This document shows, piece by piece, positions 1 through 8,455 of a stretch of 21,558 nt of DNA (its first letter is position 1; every line of letters starts with the position of its first letter). Source of the DNA: JBIOJM01 sp044450785 (lineage in GTDB: Bacteria; Planctomycetota; Planctomycetia; Isosphaerales; Isosphaeraceae); contig JBIOJM010000157.1 of the NCBI GenBank assembly GCA_044450785.1, positions 1 through 21,558 on the forward strand, read 5' to 3'. The translations under genes were made by a program, and so were the position numbers. Under the pieces are notes generated by a model, which was not told the origin of the DNA, did no database searches, and was given only the letters and a program-made list of their open reading frames with translations.

Positions 1-1
1 C

Positions 2-310
2 CAGACCATCATTGGCACCGCCTTTGCCGGCAATGGCGGCGTTGGCGGCCTGCCGGTGGCGCCGATCCACAGCGGAATCTGGGTGCCGGCCGTCCCGGTC
101 GGCGGCAGCCCCATTTTCTCGACACCGACCAGCCCGTCCAATGGCGGCGATCCCCCGGCCGCCCACCATGTGGCCAAGAAAGTCAAGGGCCAGATCGTGA
201 TCAAGACCAAGCACGCCGGCAGCTCGCTGCTCTCGACCAGCACCGGCAAGGCCAAGCACACGCCGCTCCTGGTCAGCAAAAACCACCCCAAGGGACCGAA
301 GCACAAATGA
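2..310 (+). CDS. C-terminal end of an unrecognised protein (5' truncated by window)
   Basis: The frame is open from base 2 and stops with TGA at 308-310, giving the last 102 residues of a longer protein. The first part is Gly/Pro/Val-rich with a GNGGVGG motif, which recalls repetitive secreted or surface proteins. The last 45 residues are rich in Lys, His and Ser, and the protein ends PKGPKHK. No catalytic motif, membrane segment or named domain is visible. The codon pattern and in-frame continuity support real coding sequence, but the gene's start and most of its length lie outside the window. I do not recognise the family. A T-tailed hairpin 235 bp downstream fits as its terminator. Confidence 0.55.
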   Translation, partial: QTIIGTAFAGNGGVGGLPVAPIHSGIWVPAVPVGGSPIFSTPTSPSNGGDPPAAHHVAKKVKGQIVIKTKHAGSSLLSTSTGKAKHTPLLVSKNHPKGPKHK

Positions 311-314
311 GCCA

Positions 315-478
315 GGCCCGGAGGAACAGGTCGGAAATAACTTCCCGATTAAGCTCCTCTGGTTTTCCGTGTGCCACTGGCTCTGCCAGTGCCCGCCCAA
401 GCATGGGGACACTGGCATAGCCAGTGGCACACAGATACGAAGTCGGGAAGTTATTTCGGGCCCGCTCCTGAGCCGGGC
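315..478. repeat. Nested inverted-repeat element (REP/MITE-like)
   Basis: Two nested inverted repeats fill most of the gap between the partial gene and mutL. The outer arms are 334-348 and 443-457, an exact 15-bp match around AATAACTTCCCGA. Weaker symmetry extends outward to about 315 and 478. The inner arms are 369-391 and 410-432, 23 bp with one mismatch. Each inner arm is itself a small palindrome (CACTGGC-tct-GCCAGTG on the left). No reading frame of note lies inside. The structure fits a non-autonomous mobile or REP-type element. I cannot see other copies of it in this window. Confidence 0.7.
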
Positions 479-544
479 TTCGAGACCGAAACCCACGCGC
501 TGGGCGCGGGTCTCCGGGCACCCGAAGGGTCGCCGCCCAACACA

Positions 545-584
545 GATCGGGGCCGGAGCTCGCTTCCGGCCCCGATTCTCTTTT
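545..584. terminator. Strong hairpin terminator between convergent genes
   Basis: A perfect 12-bp GC-rich stem (546-557 with 565-576) encloses a 7-nt loop. On the plus strand it is followed by a T-rich stretch (577-584). This makes a good intrinsic terminator for the plus-strand gene ending at 310. The same hairpin lies 24 bp past the mutL stop on the minus strand. No T-run follows it in that direction, so its use by mutL is less certain. Confidence 0.65.
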
Positions 585-599
585 GTCCCACCGGTCGCT

Positions 600-2711
600 T
601 CAGATTCGCCCGAACTGCTTTTCCAGGTCGGCCTTGGTAAACACCAGCGCGGTGGGCCGGCCGTGCGGGCAGTGATGCGAGTTGGCCACGAGGTTCCCGC
701 GGTCCAGCAGCGCCGCGATCTCTCCGGGCGACAGGGGCTGCCCTGCCTTCACGGCCGCCTTGCACGCCACCATGTGTAAAAGCTCGCCCAGCAGACCCTC
801 GCGGGTCGGAGGCAAGGGCGATGTCCGCAGGTGCTCGGCCAGGTCGCGGACCAGGCGAGCGGGAACCACGTGGCGCAGCATCGCGGGGATGCCCTGCACC
901 AGCACGGTGTCGCCGCCGAACGGCTCGATCTCCAGGCCAAGCTGGGCCAGCAGCTCGCTTTGTTCGACCAGCGCGGCCGCCTCGGCAGCCGTCAGGTCCA
1001 CGGGCTCGGGAACCAGTAGCCGTTGCGACTCGACGTTTCCTCGAGCCACCCGGCTGCGCAACTCTTCGTACAAGATCCGCTCGTGGAGCGCATGCTGGTC
1101 GATGACCACCATGCCGTCGCCGGTCTCGGCGATCAAATAGCTGTCATGCACCTGGATCGCCTTCAGCAGGGGCTCCACTGAGTCGCGAGACGGCGAGCGC
1201 GAGCCGGTGCCCTCGCGGAACACGGGCTGCTCTCCGGCCTCTGACGGCTGGGTCAATGCGGTTGCCGGCGCCGCTCTACTCTCTCGGTCCGGCAGCGCGC
1301 GGCCGGCCGTGGAGGAGCGCTCTTCCATCATCCCGGCGGGCAGACCAAGCGAGGGTTGGCCCTGTACCGGCGACCCGGTTGCGGGCGTCCCGACCGCGGA
1401 AAACTCGTCGAATGCCTCGCCGGGCCCGACCGCCGGTCCGAGAGGCAGCGATAAAGCCCAGGGAGGCGGCACCGGTTGCCCCAGCGATTCGGGCAGCCGC
1501 GGCTTCGAGCCACTCGGCTCGAACCAGGAGCCAACCGTCTGCCGGTCGCTCGGCCCGCCCGCCAGCTCGAGCCGCCCCAAACTCGAGCCATGGCCGGAGT
1601 CGAAGTCGACTCCCGGCATCTTCCCTGGCTGCGCTGCGGTCATGGGGCCCGGTGCCACGCCGGTCGATGCCGCGGCGCCCGACGCGACCGGATCCTGAGT
1701 CGGTTGCAGCCGCGCGTGCAGGTCGCTCTTCAAAAACGTCTGCCGCAGCGTTGACAGCAGATGGCTGTACACCCGTTGTGAGTCCCGAAATCGGACCTCG
1801 ATCTTGGTCGGATGGACGTTGACGTCGACCTGCTCCGGCGGGATCTCCAGGTGGAGGAATGCCACGGGCATCCGCCCGACCATCAGCAAACCCCGGTAAG
1901 CTTCGTTGAGCGCGTGACTCAGCGAGCGGTCCCGGACGTAGCGGCCACCCAGGAACAGAAACTGTCCCTTGGCGGTCGAGCGGCTCTGCGACGGGTGGGC
2001 GACATAGCCCCAAAGGTGCATATCGTCAAGCTGGCCCTCGATCCAGAGCAACGACTCGGCCAGCTCACGTCCAAAGAAGATCGCGATCCGATCGCGGGTC
2101 CCGGCGACCGGCGGCAGGTCGTGAACGACCTTGCCACCCGAGCGATAGGTCAAATGCAGCTCCGGGTGAGCCAGCGCGATCCGCGAGAACATGTCGACGA
2201 CGTGGCCGGTCTCCGTGATGTCCGACTTGAGAAACGTGCGGCGCACCGGGGTGTTGTAAAACAGATTTCGGACCTCGATCACCGTGCCTGGGGGGCAACC
2301 GCAATCCTTGACCGCGCCCGAGATGCCCGCCTCGATCGTCAACTCGGAACCGAGGGCGGTCCCGGCTTGCCTCGTCTGGCAGCGAACCTTGGCGACCTCG
2401 GCGATCGCCGCCAGGGCCTCGCCGCGAAAGCCGAGCGTACTGATCCGAAAAAGATCGTCCGCATTGGCGAGCTTGCTGGTGGCGTGCGGCTGAAACGCCA
2501 TGAGCAGATCGTCGGGAGCCATGCCCAGCCCGTCATCGGCCACTCGCACCAGGTCCTTGCCACCTCGCTCGACCGCCAGGTCGATCCGCGTGGCCTGGGC
2601 GTCGATCGCGTTTTCCAGCAGCTCCTTGACCGCGCTCGCCGGCCGCTCCACGACCTCGCCCGCGGCGATCTGATTGATGACCGCCGGCGGCAACTGGCGG
2701 ATGATTCCCAT
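600..2711 (-). CDS. mutL: DNA mismatch repair protein MutL (endonuclease-type)
   Basis: MutL links MutS mismatch recognition to strand removal in the cytoplasm. The 703-residue protein has the GHKL ATPase motifs at the N-terminus: the ELLENAIDA helix at residues 31-39, DDGLGM at 59-64 and GFRGEAL at 94-100. A long Pro/Gly/Ser-rich linker spans about 335-510. The C-terminal dimerisation domain carries the metal-binding endonuclease motif DQHA-x2-E-x4-E at about 538, an ACKAAVK motif near 649 and CPHGRP near 681. It is therefore predicted to nick DNA itself, unlike E. coli MutL, which lacks this motif and relies on MutH. The start codon has a GGGAGA ribosome binding site 8 nt upstream. It sits 15 bp after the response regulator stop, so it is probably the last gene of the pnp-kinase-regulator-mutL operon. 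Confidence 0.95.
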   Translation of the reverse strand: MGIIRQLPPAVINQIAAGEVVERPASAVKELLENAIDAQATRIDLAVERGGKDLVRVADDGLGMAPDDLLMAFQPHATSKLANADDLFRISTLGFRGEALAAIAEVAKVRCQTRQAGTALGSELTIEAGISGAVKDCGCPPGTVIEVRNLFYNTPVRRTFLKSDITETGHVVDMFSRIALAHPELHLTYRSGGKVVHDLPPVAGTRDRIAIFFGRELAESLLWIEGQLDDMHLWGYVAHPSQSRSTAKGQFLFLGGRYVRDRSLSHALNEAYRGLLMVGRMPVAFLHLEIPPEQVDVNVHPTKIEVRFRDSQRVYSHLLSTLRQTFLKSDLHARLQPTQDPVASGAAASTGVAPGPMTAAQPGKMPGVDFDSGHGSSLGRLELAGGPSDRQTVGSWFEPSGSKPRLPESLGQPVPPPWALSLPLGPAVGPGEAFDEFSAVGTPATGSPVQGQPSLGLPAGMMEERSSTAGRALPDRESRAAPATALTQPSEAGEQPVFREGTGSRSPSRDSVEPLLKAIQVHDSYLIAETGDGMVVIDQHALHERILYEELRSRVARGNVESQRLLVPEPVDLTAAEAAALVEQSELLAQLGLEIEPFGGDTVLVQGIPAMLRHVVPARLVRDLAEHLRTSPLPPTREGLLGELLHMVACKAAVKAGQPLSPGEIAALLDRGNLVANSHHCPHGRPTALVFTKADLEKQFGRI

Positions 2712-2726
2712 CGCGAAAGTCTCCCG

Positions 2727-4097
2727 TCAACCGATCCCGTACTCCTTGAGCTTACGATAAAGAGTCCGCTCGCCGATACCGAGCAGCCGCGCCGCCTCCT
2801 CGCGGTTGCCGCTGGTGAGCTTGAGGGTCTCGCCGATGTAGTGCCCCTCGATCTCCTCCATCGACTTGCCGATCAGGGAATCGACGCCGGCGTGTCCGTT
2901 GCTCTTCCCGCCGGCGGTGGCCGACTGGAGGTCTTCGGTCAAGTCGTCGAGATCGAGCAGGCCGTCGACGTCGATCACCACCATGCTCTCGATGGTGTTC
3001 TTCAGCTCGCGGACGTTGCCCGGCCAGGAATAGGCCATCAACACCTTGCGCACCCCCGGGGTGATGGCCGTGATGGTCTTGGCGTGCGAGGACGTGAACT
3101 CCTTGAGGAAGTGTTCGATCAAGAGGGGTATGTCGTCCCGCCGCTCGCGCAGCGCGGGCAGCTTGATGCTGACGACCTTGAGGCGGTGATAAAGGTCCTG
3201 GCGGAACTTGCCGTCGGCCAGGGCGTCGGCCAGGTCGCGGTTGGTCGCCGAGATCAACCGGACATTGACCTTGATCGGCTCGTTGGTGCCGACGCGGACG
3301 ATCTCGCCGGTCTCGAGCACGCGGAGGAGCTTGATCTGGATCGAGGTGGGCGTATCACCGATCTCGTCCAGGAAAAGCGTGCCGCCGTTGGCGTACTGGA
3401 ACCGGCCGACCCGATCCCGGTCGGCACCCGTGAAGGCCCCCTTGACGTGGCCGAAGAGCTCGCTTTCCAGCAAGTTCTCAGACAGCTCGGCGCAGTTGAG
3501 CGGCACAAACGGTTTGTTCTTGCGGGGGCTGTTGATATGAAGGGCCTTGGCCGCCAGCTCCTTGCCCGTGCCGCTCTCGCCGGTGATCAAGACCGAGGCT
3601 GACGTCGGCGCGATCTGGCGGAGCTTGGCGACCACCGCGTGCATGGCCAGTGAGTTGCCGATGACTCCCTCAAAACCGAACTTCTCGTTGAGCTGCTTCT
3701 GCAGCTCGATGTTCGAGCGATGGAGCCGTTGCGCCTGTGACGCTTTATCGGCGACGGTTCGCAGCTCGTTGATGTCCAGTGGCTTGGTCAAATAAGTGGA
3801 CGCCCCGGCCTGCATCGCCGTGACCGCCGTCTTGATCGTGCTGTGCCCCGTGAGGATCACGACCTCGGCATCGGGCAGCTCGCGTTTCGCCTTGGCGAGC
3901 ACCTCGAGGCCGCCGACCCCCTCCATGATCAGGTCGGTGATGATGATGTCGAAGACTTGCTCCTCGATCAGCCTGAGCCCCTCGCTCCCGCTGGTGGCCA
4001 CCACGCAATCGTAGCCGACGCGCTCGAGACTCTCGGCCACGGCCGCCGCATGAGGTTCGTCGTCGTCGACCACCAAGACGCGAATCTGCTGGTCCAT
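2727..4097 (-). CDS. NtrC-family sigma-54-dependent response regulator
   Basis: This 456-residue protein has the complete three-domain NtrC layout. The receiver domain (about 5-118) has acidic residues D11-D13, phospho-acceptor D55 and K105. The AAA+ domain (about 145-375) has Walker A GESGTGKE at 173-180, the sigma-54-contacting loop GAFTGA at 220-225 and Walker B LFLDEIGD at 241-248. A Fis-type helix-turn-helix occupies about 424-456. It should bind enhancer sites and activate sigma-54 RNA polymerase when phosphorylated. The histidine kinase gene 42 bp upstream on the same strand is its obvious partner. The regulon cannot be told from the window. AtoC, ZraR or HydG names would be guesses, so no symbol is given. 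Confidence 0.93.
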   Translation of the reverse strand: MDQQIRVLVVDDDEPHAAAVAESLERVGYDCVVATSGSEGLRLIEEQVFDIIITDLIMEGVGGLEVLAKAKRELPDAEVVILTGHSTIKTAVTAMQAGASTYLTKPLDINELRTVADKASQAQRLHRSNIELQKQLNEKFGFEGVIGNSLAMHAVVAKLRQIAPTSASVLITGESGTGKELAAKALHINSPRKNKPFVPLNCAELSENLLESELFGHVKGAFTGADRDRVGRFQYANGGTLFLDEIGDTPTSIQIKLLRVLETGEIVRVGTNEPIKVNVRLISATNRDLADALADGKFRQDLYHRLKVVSIKLPALRERRDDIPLLIEHFLKEFTSSHAKTITAITPGVRKVLMAYSWPGNVRELKNTIESMVVIDVDGLLDLDDLTEDLQSATAGGKSNGHAGVDSLIGKSMEEIEGHYIGETLKLTSGNREEAARLLGIGERTLYRKLKEYGIG

Positions 4098-4139
4098 CGG
4101 CCCTTGCTCGCGCTCGCGCTCGCTTCGAGGAGCTGGATC

Positions 4140-5081
4140 TCAGGATTGAAGGGAAAGTTGCGCGTGTGAGGATTCGTCATCGGAAACAGGAGGGTCGACC
4201 CGCGGTCCTCCCTCGCACACCGGCAGACGGATGGTGAACTGCGAACCTTTCCCCGGCTCGCTTTGCACCTGGATCGTGCCGCCGTGGGCCTCGACGATCT
4301 TTCGAGTCGTCGGCAAGCCCAGGCCGCTCCCACCCGAGCGGGTCGAAAAGAAGGCGTCGAAGATCCGGGCGCGAACCTCCTCCGGCATGCCCATGCCGGT
4401 GTCGATCACGTCGAGCACGATCCAGGGCCCCTCGCGCCGGGTCGTCAGGATGAGCTCCCCTCCCGATGGCATGGCGTGTTGTGCGTTCAACACCAGGTTC
4501 AACAGGGCCTGCTTGAACAGGTCTCGATCGATCTGGATCGACGGTAAATCCGGCGCGAAGCGGGTGCGAATCACGATTTCCTTGGTTGCCGCGTGCGGCT
4601 CGGAGAAGTCTCTGAGCTCGTCGATGATTGCATTCAAGTCCGTCGGCTCGAGCTTCAGGTCCTGCACCCGGGCGAACCGGAGGAAGTTCTCGAGGATGGC
4701 GAAGAGCCGTTGGACCTCGTGCCGCAGGCGTTCGACCCGCTGGAGCACGCGGCGGTCGCGCAGGGTCTCGGGGTCCTGAAAATCCTCGAGCAACAGATCG
4801 AGGTTCAGCGAGAGCGTGGAGAGCGGGTTGCGGACCTCATGCGCCAGACCGCCGGCAAGCTGGGAAATCTCAGCATATTGAGCGCGGAGTCGCTGCGTGA
4901 TTGCCGGCTCCAGGTCGGCTGCGCGGGAGGGGGTTTGCCCCGGTGTTCGTCCACCGGGAGGAGGCCCCGCGGGCCCGGCTCTTGAGGGAGCCGGGCCATC
5001 GGCCGAATCCAGTGGGACGCGAGTATCCCTCGGGGATTCGATCGGGGTCTCCGAGACCGTGCTAGGCAAGAGATTTGCCAT
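4140..5081 (-). CDS. Soluble NtrB-like sensor histidine kinase
   Basis: This 313-residue kinase begins with a Pro/Gly-rich, probably disordered stretch (1-58). A HisKA dimerisation domain follows, with the H-box LAGGLAHEVRNPL and phospho-acceptor H81. The HATPase domain carries the N-box (NLVLNA, 195-200), G1 DTGMGMP (227-233) and G2 GSGLGLP (251-257). No transmembrane helix, PAS or GAF sensor domain is visible. It is therefore cytosolic and probably senses through a partner or its N-terminal tail. It is encoded directly before an NtrC-type regulator and most likely phosphorylates it. The assigned ATG has only a weak GAGA-like ribosome site, so the exact start within the low-complexity N-terminus is less certain than the rest. 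Confidence 0.9.
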   Translation of the reverse strand: MANLLPSTVSETPIESPRDTRVPLDSADGPAPSRAGPAGPPPGGRTPGQTPSRAADLEPAITQRLRAQYAEISQLAGGLAHEVRNPLSTLSLNLDLLLEDFQDPETLRDRRVLQRVERLRHEVQRLFAILENFLRFARVQDLKLEPTDLNAIIDELRDFSEPHAATKEIVIRTRFAPDLPSIQIDRDLFKQALLNLVLNAQHAMPSGGELILTTRREGPWIVLDVIDTGMGMPEEVRARIFDAFFSTRSGGSGLGLPTTRKIVEAHGGTIQVQSEPGKGSQFTIRLPVCEGGPRVDPPVSDDESSHAQLSLQS

Positions 5082-5137
5082 GAGGGATCTCGCCGGTTTC
5101 CGAAGGTCTGGTCTGGGGGATTCGATCGCCCGATCGG

Positions 5138-7516
5138 TCAGGATCGCGCGGGGCCGCGGGGGCCGCCTCGATCGCCGCCATAGCCCCGATCCCGATCCCG
5201 ATCGCGGTCGCGGTCACCCCCGCTGGGACGGCGTGGCGGTGGTCCTGGGCCAGGGCCGCGCAGGTCGCGCGGGTCGCCGCCACCTGTTGGTGCGGGTCGG
5301 GTCCGGCCGGCAAGCTCGTCAACCTGACCCCGCTCGGCCAGGGCCGCCTTGCGCGATAACTTGACTCGGTCCTGGTCGTCGATCGCGATGGCCTTGACCA
5401 GCATGGGATCGCCCACCCGGCACACCTCGGACACGCTCGAGACGTATCCCTCGGATAGCTCGCTGATGTGCACCAGGCCGTCCTTGCCGGGAAGGATTTC
5501 CACGAACGCGCCGAACTCCTTGATCGAAGTCACGCGGCCTTCGTAGATCCGGCCGAGCTGAACCCCTTCCGTCATGGCCACGATCTTGTCGCGCGCGGCC
5601 TCGGCGCCGGCAGCCTCGAGGCTCGAGAGCGTGACGATGCCGCTGTCGTCGATGTCGATCTTGGCGCCGGTCTCTTCCTGGAGCCTGCGGATCGTCTTGC
5701 CGCCCGGGCCGATGACCATGCCGATCTTTTCGGGGTTGATCTGGATCTGGATCAGTCGTGGGGCGTTGGCGGAGATCTCGTCGCGCGGCCGCTTGATCGA
5801 CCGCAGCATGGCGCGGAGAATCTCCAGCCGCGCCTCGCGGGCTTGCTCGAGGGTCTCGCGGATGATCGGCTCGGTGATCCCGTGGTTCTTGAGATCGAGC
5901 TGAATACCGGTCACGCCCCGCTGCGTCCCCGCGACCTTGAAGTCCATGTCGCCGAAGTGGTCTTCATCACCGACGATGTCCGTCAGCAGGACATGACGGC
6001 CGGCCGTCTCGTCCTGCACGAGGCCGATCGAGATCCCGCCGACCGGGTCGCTGATCGGTACGCCCGCATCCATCAGGGAGAGCGTTGCGCCGCAGACCGA
6101 AGCCATCGAGCTCGAGCCATTCGACTCGAGGATGTCGGAGATCACGCGGATCGTGTACGGGAAGCGGGTGGGATCGGGCAGGATGGGCGCAACCGAACGC
6201 TCGGCCAAGGCACCGTGCCCAATCTCGCGGCGGCCCGGGCCGCGGATCGGTCGCACCTCGCCAACGGCGAACGGGGGCATGTTGTAGTCGAGCATGAACT
6301 TCTTGCTGAACTCGTCCATGATGCCGTCGACCCGCTGCTCGTCGGCTCCCGTCCCCAGTACGGTCGTCACCAGCGCCTGGGTCTCACCCCGCTGGAACAC
6401 CGCCGAGCCGTGCGCGCGGGGCAAAAGGCCGACCTCGCACTTGATCGACCGCAGGTCCTTGGGGCCTCGGCCATCGGGACGCTTGCCATCCAGGATCAGC
6501 TCGCGGACGACCCGCTCCTCGACCGAGCTGAACGCAGCCTTGACCCGGGCCGCGTTCACTGGTGTGTCCGCGGGCACCGGGCTCGGGGCCGCATGCTCGT
6601 GCAATCCTTCCTCCTGGTCGGGACGGGGAGCGACGGAGGCCGCGGGGACACCCGAATCCGCCGGGACCAGCTCCTTGATGATCGTGTCCCGCAGCGTACG
6701 GGTCGCGCTGTTTCGCTCTGCCTTCATCACCGTCTGCTTGACTTCGCGGAGGGCCTCCGCGTACCGATCGTAAATCGTCTGGCGCAGCAGGTCGACAGTC
6801 ACCTCCGGGTGAGTAAACGGTGGCAAGCCCAAAGCCTCGATCAGCTCCTTTTGCAAAGCGATGACTTCTTGGTTCAGACGATGCGCCTCCATGATGGCGT
6901 CACCCATCTCGGACTCGGGCAATTCCTGGCCGAACCCTTCGATCATGACCACCGCCTGCTCGGTGCTGGAGACGATCAGGTCGAGATCGCTGTCCTCGAG
7001 CTCCTCGGCTGTCGGGAACGCGATGAACTGGCCATCGACGAGCCCCAGCCGGATCGCGCCGACCGGGCCGAAAAAGGGCACCCGGGCCAGCAACAGCGCC
7101 GCCGATGAGCCGATCATCGACAGAATGTCCGGATCGTTCTGCCGGTCAGCCGAGATCGGCCCCGCCTGGATCTGCACCTCGTCGCGATACCACTCCGGAA
7201 AGAGCGGACGAATCGGCCGGTCGATCATCCGCGACGTGAGGATTTCCTTGGTGGTCGGCCGCCCTTCTCGCTTGATGAAGCCACCCGGGAACTTGCCGGC
7301 GGCATACGTCTTCTCCCGGTAGTCGACGGTCAAGGGAAAGAAATCGAGACCTTCGCGGCCAGGGGCGGCCACAACGGCCACCAGCGTCATGGTGTCGCCC
7401 AGCCGGACGACGACGGCACCGCTGGCTTGTTTGGCGAGATAACCCGTCTCAATGCTCAGCAGCTTGCCGCCGATGGTCCGTTCGACAAGCTTGCGCGATA
7501 ACAAAGTACTGGACAT
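5138..7516 (-). CDS. pnp: Polyribonucleotide nucleotidyltransferase (PNPase)
   Basis: PNPase degrades RNA 3' to 5' with phosphate and can add tails in reverse. The 792-residue protein is longer than the roughly 710 of E. coli. It has RNase PH domain 1 (about 14-145), an alpha-helical linker and RNase PH domain 2 with the catalytic GDMDFKVAGT stretch. A KH domain follows, with IGPGG near residues 602-606, then an S1 domain (about 654-723). Extra length comes from a Pro/Ala-rich insert before RNase PH domain 2 and a Gly/Arg/Asp tail (about 735-792) with repeated Asp-Arg pairs. An AGG-type ribosome site precedes the ATG. The gene lies downstream of rpsO, the classical arrangement, and heads a run of four closely spaced minus-strand genes. 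Confidence 0.96.
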   Translation of the reverse strand: MSSTLLSRKLVERTIGGKLLSIETGYLAKQASGAVVVRLGDTMTLVAVVAAPGREGLDFFPLTVDYREKTYAAGKFPGGFIKREGRPTTKEILTSRMIDRPIRPLFPEWYRDEVQIQAGPISADRQNDPDILSMIGSSAALLLARVPFFGPVGAIRLGLVDGQFIAFPTAEELEDSDLDLIVSSTEQAVVMIEGFGQELPESEMGDAIMEAHRLNQEVIALQKELIEALGLPPFTHPEVTVDLLRQTIYDRYAEALREVKQTVMKAERNSATRTLRDTIIKELVPADSGVPAASVAPRPDQEEGLHEHAAPSPVPADTPVNAARVKAAFSSVEERVVRELILDGKRPDGRGPKDLRSIKCEVGLLPRAHGSAVFQRGETQALVTTVLGTGADEQRVDGIMDEFSKKFMLDYNMPPFAVGEVRPIRGPGRREIGHGALAERSVAPILPDPTRFPYTIRVISDILESNGSSSMASVCGATLSLMDAGVPISDPVGGISIGLVQDETAGRHVLLTDIVGDEDHFGDMDFKVAGTQRGVTGIQLDLKNHGITEPIIRETLEQAREARLEILRAMLRSIKRPRDEISANAPRLIQIQINPEKIGMVIGPGGKTIRRLQEETGAKIDIDDSGIVTLSSLEAAGAEAARDKIVAMTEGVQLGRIYEGRVTSIKEFGAFVEILPGKDGLVHISELSEGYVSSVSEVCRVGDPMLVKAIAIDDQDRVKLSRKAALAERGQVDELAGRTRPAPTGGGDPRDLRGPGPGPPPRRPSGGDRDRDRDRDRGYGGDRGGPRGPARS

Positions 7517-7911
7517 TGACTCTTACCTGCGTGGCCGCGCGGGTGCGGCGCGTGTTGAAGGCAATGGGACAAGCCCGGTCTGGCGGCGCCGCGTACCTTT
7601 TCTCGTTCGTCCGCGGTTCCACGTCGACTCAAAGCTAGATCGTTTTCAGAAGATTCGACCGACTCCGTTCCGTTCGATCGAAGCGGACGTCAAACGACCA
7701 TAATACAACGCATGAGTGAGTGGATACCAGAAGGGGCTGAGGAGATCACGAACCAGCCAGAGAGATCGGCAACACCGAACTGGAACCGAGGAACCGCACG
7801 GCCACACGCCGGTTTTCGAACCGTTCCACGGGCAAAACCCAGAATTGAACACCGTATGTGGCATGCACGTTGGCGGGGCGCTGGCCCTGGGCCAAAGCCT
7901 GACGCCAGCCG
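7517..7911 (-). other. rpsO-pnp intergenic region (395 bp)
   Basis: No convincing gene lies here. On the minus strand a good -10-like hexamer, TATTAT, occurs at 7700-7705, but the -35 position about 17 bp upstream is poor. A separate pnp promoter is therefore only a possibility. Just after the rpsO stop there are short GC-rich inverted repeats such as TGGCCCAGGGCCA. They have no T-tract, so no intrinsic terminator can be called. Transcription from rpsO may continue into pnp. Confidence 0.3.
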
Positions 7912-8181
7912 TTACTTGCGGATTCCCAGGCGGTTGATCACTTCGAGGTACTTCTTCCGACTGTGGAGCCGCAGATACTTGAGCAGGCTCGACCTCTTCG
8001 AGACCATCATCAGCAGCCCGCGGCGGCTGGCATGGTCCTTGGCGTGAGTCTTGAAGTGATCGGTCAGATCGTTGATCCGTGCCGTCAGCAACGCGACTTG
8101 CACCTCGGGAGACCCTGTATCCACCTCGCCCCGGCCGAAGGTGCCGATGATCTCTTGCTTTTTCTCCTTCGTGATCGCCAT
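7912..8181 (-). CDS. rpsO: 30S ribosomal protein S15
   Basis: The 89-residue product matches the usual S15 length. It has the family signatures: the N-terminal MAITKEKK helix, DTGSPEVQVALLT, the HxKDHASRRGLL segment with its 16S rRNA contacts, and the C-terminus ending RLGIRK. S15 is a primary binder of the 16S rRNA central domain. I chose ATG 8181 by family length. The frame stays open upstream: a GAGAAGGG ribosome site sits 9 nt before an in-frame TTG at 8193, while only GGGG lies close to the ATG. A product four residues longer is therefore possible. The position upstream of pnp supports the call. Confidence 0.96.
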   Translation of the reverse strand: MAITKEKKQEIIGTFGRGEVDTGSPEVQVALLTARINDLTDHFKTHAKDHASRRGLLMMVSKRSSLLKYLRLHSRKKYLEVINRLGIRK

Positions 8182-8251
8182 CTCAGGCCCCAATACCACC
8201 GGCCCTTCTCAAAGCCGTTTCTGAATGATCCACCTACACTTTAAGCGTTTT

Positions 8252-8280
8252 AGCATAGGCAAAGACGCCGCCGATTGCAA
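8252..8280 (-). promoter_or_regulatory. Candidate sigma-70-type promoter for rpsO
   Basis: On the minus strand TTGCAA (8275-8280) is followed by a 17-bp spacer and TATGCT (8252-8257). Each hexamer matches four of six consensus bases at the ideal spacing. It lies about 70 bp upstream of the rpsO start, in the divergent gap shared with the Uma2 gene. No expression evidence exists. Confidence 0.45.
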
Positions 8281-8455
8281 TCCCCCTGCCGGGCGCTTCG
8301 GCCTGGCTGTTCTTCCGGCGGCGACTCGGATAGTCTGGGTGCAGGCCAACTGCGATGAGCGTGCGCTTCGGGACCGGCATGAGCGTAGTATTGAGGTTGG
8401 TTCCGGTAGCTTTCCTCACGGCCTTCTTCGGCCCATTCGCATCGGAGTCGTTCTG

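Noticed and set aside
13..27. Perfect sigma-54 promoter-like pattern TGGCAC-N5-TTGC on the plus strand
   Set aside because: It lies inside the coding frame of the partial gene (Gly-Thr-Ala-Phe-Ala codons), with only that gene's tail and a terminator downstream. Chance is the simpler explanation, although the window encodes a sigma-54 activator.
1812..3602. Long plus-strand open frame of 596 codons
   Set aside because: It is antisense to mutL and the response regulator, which carry full family motifs. High GC codon use leaves the opposite strand open.
5468..7108. Plus-strand open frame of 546 codons
   Set aside because: It is antisense to pnp, whose RNase PH domains are intact there, and has no recognisable domain.
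8225..8455. Upstream extension of the Uma2 frame by 77 codons
   Set aside because: The extension overlaps the divergent promoter region, lacks family similarity, and the ATG at 8456 has a good ribosome site.
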